The notes under the pieces are model-generated. The model was not told the DNA's origin. It saw only the letters and a program-made list of their open reading frames with translations, and ran no database searches. Below, piece after piece: positions 5,711 to 9,544 of a DNA stretch of 9,544 bases. Both the position numbers and the translations under genes were made by a program. Each line of letters starts with the position of its first letter. The first letter of the stretch is position 1. Source of the DNA: Bacillota bacterium (lineage in GTDB: Bacteria; Bacillota; Clostridia; Lachnospirales; WQUN01); the NCBI GenBank assembly GCA_009782085.1, contig WQUN01000215.1, positions 1 to 9,544 on the forward strand, read 5' to 3'.

Positions 5711-7172
5711 CTGCTATGGCGACTGTAATCAGCCGCTCAACATGAGACAGGATGTCGCGCTCTGTCGTCTCGTTAATATCCGTCAGTAAAGAGAGATTGA
5801 GCGGCGAAACTTCCAGCGGCGTTATATTTATCCCAACACTTCTATCGTCAAAATTAAACCTTATAACGGGTTTTGGTATGTTTTCCCCTTTCAGTTGCGC
5901 CTCAAGCACGCCTCCGATTGCGATAACATCCTCTGTTTGTCCGCTGTAATGCGTAAACAGCAATATCGAAAAATGCTGTCCCTTGTAGGACAACCGAAAG
6001 CTGAACCACTGGAATGGCATTGCTTTCTTCATAAAATATCCAAATCGTTTGGCGTAAATAGCCATTAAATACATCATTGAGAATGTTTCCTTATCAGGCA
6101 TTTCGGTCTGGTAATCTATATCAACATGGAGCTTTTGGGATAGTGCTTCCTGCATCCGGCGCATATGCCGATCTATTTCATCGTTGATTATGCCCCGCCT
6201 CCTGTCAATTTCTAGGCATTCCGCTTTTTCCGGCGCCAGCATTTTTTGTTTCAAAGCGTCAGTCGCCGCGTCCAATGAAGCGTATCCTGTCCTCAAGTTG
6301 AGAGCGGAGTTAATTGCCTTGACCTGACATGCGCCGATAAAGTCCACAAATGGCTGTACAACACCGACGTCAGCCTTTTCCAATGCGTCTAAATATCCGC
6401 TTCTTTCGACAGGTTTCACCGAAAAAGGGAAATACCCGTCCCGAACGAGTATTAGGCTGGTCAACATGCGCACAACCCTCCCGTTTCCATCTTGAAAGGG
6501 GTGAATGGTTGTCAGCGCATGGTGAAAAAAAGCCGCCCTAATTATCACATGCACGTTGTCTGCAAGCAAGCTGTCATAAATCCGTATTAACTCACCCATC
6601 TCCATACTTACTTCAAACACCGGACAGTATCTTATTACAGTGCCGTCGGGCCGCAGCACATTATTGTCTTGTTTTTTATACTCACCTCTTAACAAGGGAA
6701 CTCGCACTTTTACGCCGAACTCTGTAACTGCCTCTGTCGTTTCTTGGCTGCGTGTGATAACGGCGTGGAGCTCTTTGATAAAACTCGTGGAAATAGGCCG
6801 CTCGTTCTTTATATAGCTAAATATTCCATCAATGGCCTCATACTGGTCCCTGATCAAAGTCATTGCGGTTTCGGGGTTTTCTGTGTCGCCGTGCTGAAGA
6901 AAATTGCTGTTTATCCCATGTTCAAGCAATGTAACGGTTATTCCGGGAATACTGTTTTCATTTATGTCATACAGTTTCTCTATGATGCCGGTTTCAATGG
7001 AGTGGTCATATTTCAGTTTTTGCATGAATTCCGTGAGTTCACCTTGATCTTCGCTCAACTTTTTTCTATACTCCACCCACGACGGTGCGATACGGTCGAA
7101 CGCGGTAGTATCCGCCCGTCCCCAGGTCTGTTCGTTGAAATGCACGGGTTTCCACAGTTGTATTTCTTTCAT
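5691..7172 (-). CDS. Fic-domain protein (predicted AMP/nucleotide transferase) with an uncharacterised C-terminal region
   Basis: A 493-residue soluble protein with a central Fic fold. The catalytic loop is HPFQDGNGRVVR (224-235), matching HPFx(D/E)GNGRxxR, with H224 the expected base; Fic enzymes usually transfer AMP from ATP to a hydroxyl of a target protein. A substrate-flap-like region runs from LLRGEYKKQDNNV (160-172) to YCPVFEVSMEM (182-192). An inhibitory helix may be KYDHSIETG (54-62): it resembles the (S/T)xxxE(G/N) motif but has D at the S/T position. Residues about 310-493 follow the Fic domain and form no family I recognise. ATG at 7172 has a perfect AGGAGG seven bases upstream, which overlaps the rel stop codon. 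GC content is much lower than in neighbours (21 of 60 bases in 6961-7020 against 40 of 60 in rel at 7741-7800), suggesting acquisition by transfer. It occupies the place often held by dtd. Possible roles are toxin, regulator or housekeeping modifier; no antitoxin gene is evident beside it. Confidence 0.93.
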   Translation of the reverse strand: MKEIQLWKPVHFNEQTWGRADTTAFDRIAPSWVEYRKKLSEDQGELTEFMQKLKYDHSIETGIIEKLYDINENSIPGITVTLLEHGINSNFLQHGDTENPETAMTLIRDQYEAIDGIFSYIKNERPISTSFIKELHAVITRSQETTEAVTEFGVKVRVPLLRGEYKKQDNNVLRPDGTVIRYCPVFEVSMEMGELIRIYDSLLADNVHVIIRAAFFHHALTTIHPFQDGNGRVVRMLTSLILVRDGYFPFSVKPVERSGYLDALEKADVGVVQPFVDFIGACQVKAINSALNLRTGYASLDAATDALKQKMLAPEKAECLEIDRRRGIINDEIDRHMRRMQEALSQKLHVDIDYQTEMPDKETFSMMYLMAIYAKRFGYFMKKAMPFQWFSFRLSYKGQHFSILLFTHYSGQTEDVIAIGGVLEAQLKGENIPKPVIRFNFDDRSVGINITPLEVSPLNLSLLTDINETTERDILSHVERLITVAIADIASEI

Positions 7173-7179
7173 TTGATTT

Positions 7180-7186
7180 CCTCCTA
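7180..7186 (-). promoter_or_regulatory. Ribosome binding site of the Fic gene overlapping the rel stop codon
   Basis: The minus strand reads TAGGAGG here: the TAG (7186-7184) ends rel and AGGAGG (7185-7180) is an ideal Shine-Dalgarno site seven bases before the Fic ATG. A ribosome ending rel would sit on this site, so translation of the Fic gene is probably coupled to rel. It also fixes the Fic start at 7172 rather than any frame running upstream into rel. Confidence 0.85.
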
Positions 7187-9409
7187 CGTCGTCACCCTCT
7201 CGATCTCGTGCACGCAGCTCAGTTTCAGCAGCTTCTCGCATATGTGGTCGAGCTGCTCGCGGCTGGTTATCTCTATGCGGATGTTCACGATGGTCTCCCT
7301 GTTGGCGAGCTTCGTGTGCATACTCTTGACCACGATCTTGTTGTCCGTGATGACCCGGGAGACGTCCGCCCACAGGCCGATGCTGTCGTCGCAGATGAGC
7401 CGGAGCTCCACCTGATAGTGTATCCCGTCGGCGCCCTTTTCGGGGAGCTGCCATTCGGCCTCGATAAGGCGCCGCCTGTCCGTCTCGTCCAGGCTGAGGA
7501 TGTTCACGCAGTCCGTCCTGTGGATCGAGACGCCGCGCCCCCTGGTCACGAAGCCGACGATCTCGTCGCCCGGCACCGGCGTGCAGCACTTGGAGAAGCG
7601 CACGTTTATATCGCCGACGCCCGTAACGGAGATGCCGCTCTTTTTCTTGCGGTTTTTGGCGGCCGTGTCGGAGGTGTCTATGACGATCTCCGGGACTTCC
7701 GCCTCTTTGACCTTCGCCAGGTATTCGTCCTCGAGGCGGTTGACGACCTGGCTCTCCCTCAGCCCGCCGTAGCCTATGGCGGAGCAGAGGGTGTCCCAGT
7801 CGGGGAAGTTGTACCGCGAGAGGATCAGCTCCTCGCGGCCGTCCGCGAGCAGCGCGTTTATCTGAAGGTTCCTGCGCTTCGCCTCCCTCTCGAGCAGCTC
7901 CTTGCCCTTCAGTATATTCTCTTCCTTGTTCTCCTGTTTGAACCACTGGTTGATCTTGTTCCTGGCCTGGCTGGATTTCACGAGCTTCAGCCAGTCGCGC
8001 CCGGGCCCGGCGGAGTTCTGGCTGGTGAGTATCTCGACGCTGTCGCCGGTTTGGAGGATGTAGTCGATGGTCACGATCCTGCCGTTCACCCGCGCGCCGA
8101 CCATGCGGTTCCCGACGGCGGAGTGGATGGCGTAGGCGAAGTCGATGGGCGTGGAGCCGTTGATGAGGGAGATCACGTCGCCCTTGGGGGAGAAGCAGTA
8201 GACGTGGTTGCGGAACACGTCCAGGTCGCTCTTTATGGCGTCGAGATAGTCCTTGTCCGACAGATCCCTCTGCCACTCCAGAATTTCCCGAAGCCAGCTC
8301 AGCTTGGCCTCCTCGCGGTCTTCGGAGACGCCGCCGGCGCCCTCCTTGTACTTCCAGTGGGCGGCTATGCCGTAGGCCGCCGTCCTGTGCATCTCCCAGG
8401 TCCTTATCTGCACCTCGAAGGGACCCTCGCCGGGGTAGATGAGCGTCGTGTGCAAAGACTGGTAGTTGTTGGATTTGGGCATTCCGATATAGTCCTTGAA
8501 CCTGCCCGGCACGGGCTTATACATCTCGTGGACGACGCCCAGGACCTCGTAGCAGTCCCTTAGCAGGTCCACGATCACGCGGACGGCGAACAGGTCGTAA
8601 ATCTGATCCAAAGTCTTTTCCTGGCCGACCATCTTCTTGTATATGCTGAAAAAGTGCTTCGGGCGGCCCTCCACTGTGCAGGCGATGTTCTCGGCGGAAA
8701 GTCTGTCCTTTATCTCGCTCACGATTTTGTCCACAAAGGCCTGGCGCTCGGAGAGCTTGGAGTTGATTTTCTCCGCCAGCTCGAAATACGCCTCCGGGTT
8801 CAGGTATTTGAACGCGAGATCCTCCAGCTCGTAGCGGAGCTGGGCTATGCCCAGCCTGTGCGCCAGGGGGGCGTATATGTCCATCGTCTCCTGGGCGACC
8901 TCGCGCTGCTTCTCGGGCGAACGGTACTTCAGGGTGCGCAGGTTGTGTATCCTGTCGGCTATTTTAATTATTATGACGCGGATGTCCTTGGCCATAGCCA
9001 GGAACATTTTGCGGTAATTCCCGGCTTTTTCCTGCTCCTTGGAGATATAGGGGATCTTGTCGAGCTTCGTGACCCCGTCCACGAGCTGGGCGATCTCCTC
9101 GCCGAAGAGGCGCGATATGTCCGCGTAGGTATAGGGCGTGTCCTCGATCACGTCGTGCAGCATCCCCGCCACGACGGACTCCATGTCCAGCTCGAGCTCC
9201 GCCAGGATCAGCGCCGTGGACAGCGGGTGCACGATATACGGCTCGCCGGATTCCCGGAGCTGGCCGCCGTGGGCCCGCACGGCCAGGTCGTAGGCGGCCC
9301 TTATCAGGGTCATGTCCTGGGAGGGATGGTAGGCCAGGACGCGTTCTTCCAGCCTCGCGTAGAGCTTTTCGCAAACCGACGGTTCGGATGCTTCCGGCAC
9401 AGCCGACAC
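7184..9409 (-). CDS. relA: Bifunctional (p)ppGpp synthetase/hydrolase (Rel)
   Basis: A 741-residue long-form RelA/SpoT homologue that makes and degrades (p)ppGpp in the stringent response. Domains in order: HD hydrolase with metal ligands H47 or H61, the H85-D86 pair in GMLHDVIEDT and D152 in ADRIHN; synthetase with GRPKHFFSIYKKM (248-260), YDLFAVRVIVD (271-281), RFKDYIGMPKSNNYQSLHTTL region (303-323) and FEVQIRT (331-337); TGS domain (about 402-462); helical domain; zinc-finger/CC domain with KCCTPVPGD (607-615), H630 and C634; C-terminal ACT domain (about 664-739). The intact HD site together with an RFKD rather than an acidic ExDD motif fits a bifunctional Rel. The start is uncertain: GTG at 9409 has GGAGG only three bases upstream, and GTG at 9400 has it twelve bases upstream; no ATG is available nearby. 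The Fic gene follows 11 bases later. A 12-bp palindrome and a dispersed repeat lie directly upstream; I see no clear promoter. Confidence 0.97.
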   Translation of the reverse strand: MSAVPEASEPSVCEKLYARLEERVLAYHPSQDMTLIRAAYDLAVRAHGGQLRESGEPYIVHPLSTALILAELELDMESVVAGMLHDVIEDTPYTYADISRLFGEEIAQLVDGVTKLDKIPYISKEQEKAGNYRKMFLAMAKDIRVIIIKIADRIHNLRTLKYRSPEKQREVAQETMDIYAPLAHRLGIAQLRYELEDLAFKYLNPEAYFELAEKINSKLSERQAFVDKIVSEIKDRLSAENIACTVEGRPKHFFSIYKKMVGQEKTLDQIYDLFAVRVIVDLLRDCYEVLGVVHEMYKPVPGRFKDYIGMPKSNNYQSLHTTLIYPGEGPFEVQIRTWEMHRTAAYGIAAHWKYKEGAGGVSEDREEAKLSWLREILEWQRDLSDKDYLDAIKSDLDVFRNHVYCFSPKGDVISLINGSTPIDFAYAIHSAVGNRMVGARVNGRIVTIDYILQTGDSVEILTSQNSAGPGRDWLKLVKSSQARNKINQWFKQENKEENILKGKELLEREAKRRNLQINALLADGREELILSRYNFPDWDTLCSAIGYGGLRESQVVNRLEDEYLAKVKEAEVPEIVIDTSDTAAKNRKKKSGISVTGVGDINVRFSKCCTPVPGDEIVGFVTRGRGVSIHRTDCVNILSLDETDRRRLIEAEWQLPEKGADGIHYQVELRLICDDSIGLWADVSRVITDNKIVVKSMHTKLANRETIVNIRIEITSREQLDHICEKLLKLSCVHEIERVTT

Positions 9410-9426
9410 CCCCCTCCGAGTTTATG

Positions 9427-9438
9427 TTTCCGCGGAAA
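9427..9438. promoter_or_regulatory. Perfect 12-bp palindrome upstream of rel
   Basis: TTTCCGCGGAAA is a perfect palindrome centred about 24 bases before the rel GTG start, between that start and the dispersed repeat. It could be a dimeric regulator site or a small leader hairpin. A chance palindrome of this length is uncommon but not rare on a genome scale, so the regulatory reading is weak. Confidence 0.25.
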
Positions 9439-9458
9439 ACTGAATGCCGCGTTCCGTT

Positions 9459-9533
9459 GTCATCCTGAGCGAAGCGAAGGATCTGTCGCCTCCGTGTCAA
9501 AGGCAAGATTCTTCGGCTGCGCCTCAGAATGAC
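9459..9533. repeat. MITE-like palindromic repeat, copy 2
   Basis: A 75-base imperfect palindrome with arms 9459-9484 (GTCATCCTGAGCGAAGCGAA, then GGATCT) and 9506-9533 (AGATTCTTCGGCTGCGCCTC, then AGAATGAC) around a loop of about 21 bases. The left arm is identical to copy 1 (3113-3138). The right arm differs in its middle (CGGCTGCGCC instead of CGCTTCGC) but keeps the same AGATTC and CAGAATGAC ends. Like copy 1 it lies upstream of a transcription unit, 49 bases before rel, with the same arm facing the gene. The 11 bases to its right at the window edge hold nothing I can call. Confidence 0.9.
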
Positions 9534-9544
9534 AGAGCAGTTTC

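Noticed and set aside
7173..8276. Fic frame extended upstream to 8276 as an 861-residue fusion
   Set aside because: The extension is an out-of-frame reading of rel, and an ideal ribosome binding site places the start at 7172.

Overview
The window is a chromosomal segment of a GC-rich member of the Bacillota, most likely a Clostridia-type organism; the species cannot be named from the sequence. This rests on the order rel – metallo-beta-lactamase-fold hydrolase – hemZ – hisS, on a UPF0371/DUF1846 protein of the kind common in clostridia and streptococci, on strong AGGAGG-type ribosome binding sites, and on a small lipoprotein that could belong to a sporulation family. All six supported genes lie on the minus strand, so the window is transcribed from its right end to its left.

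Reading in the direction of transcription: a palindromic repeat copy (9459-9533) lies just upstream of rel, the bifunctional (p)ppGpp synthetase/hydrolase (7184-9409). Eleven bases after rel comes a Fic-domain protein gene (5691-7172). It is clearly lower in GC than its neighbours and sits where many Firmicutes carry dtd (D-aminoacyl-tRNA deacylase). A glyoxalase-II-like metallo-hydrolase (5007-5639) and hemZ, a radical-SAM coproporphyrinogen-oxidase-like protein (3358-5004), follow. These four genes are close enough (2 to 51 bases apart) to form one operon.

A 342-base intergenic region (3016-3357) separates hemZ from hisS. It holds a second copy of the palindromic repeat nested inside a further inverted repeat (a plausible terminator of the rel operon), a perfectly phased tandem 21-bp repeat just upstream of hisS, and an unexplained stem-loop with tiny open frames. 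hisS (1750-3015) overlaps the DUF1846 gene (266-1753) by four bases, forming a second operon. A lipoprotein gene that runs off the left edge starts 81 bases further on.

Most of the content is housekeeping: stringent response, histidine charging and tetrapyrrole-type radical-SAM chemistry. The accessory signals are the Fic gene with a 14-bp tandem duplication at its stop codon, the pair of MITE-like palindromes placed alike upstream of two transcription units, the 21-bp repeat in the hisS leader, and a repeat-built insertion in HemZ. I see no CRISPR array, RNA gene, insertion sequence or phage gene. I do not see a convincing new multi-gene system; the Fic insertion in the rel operon is the best candidate for a closer look.
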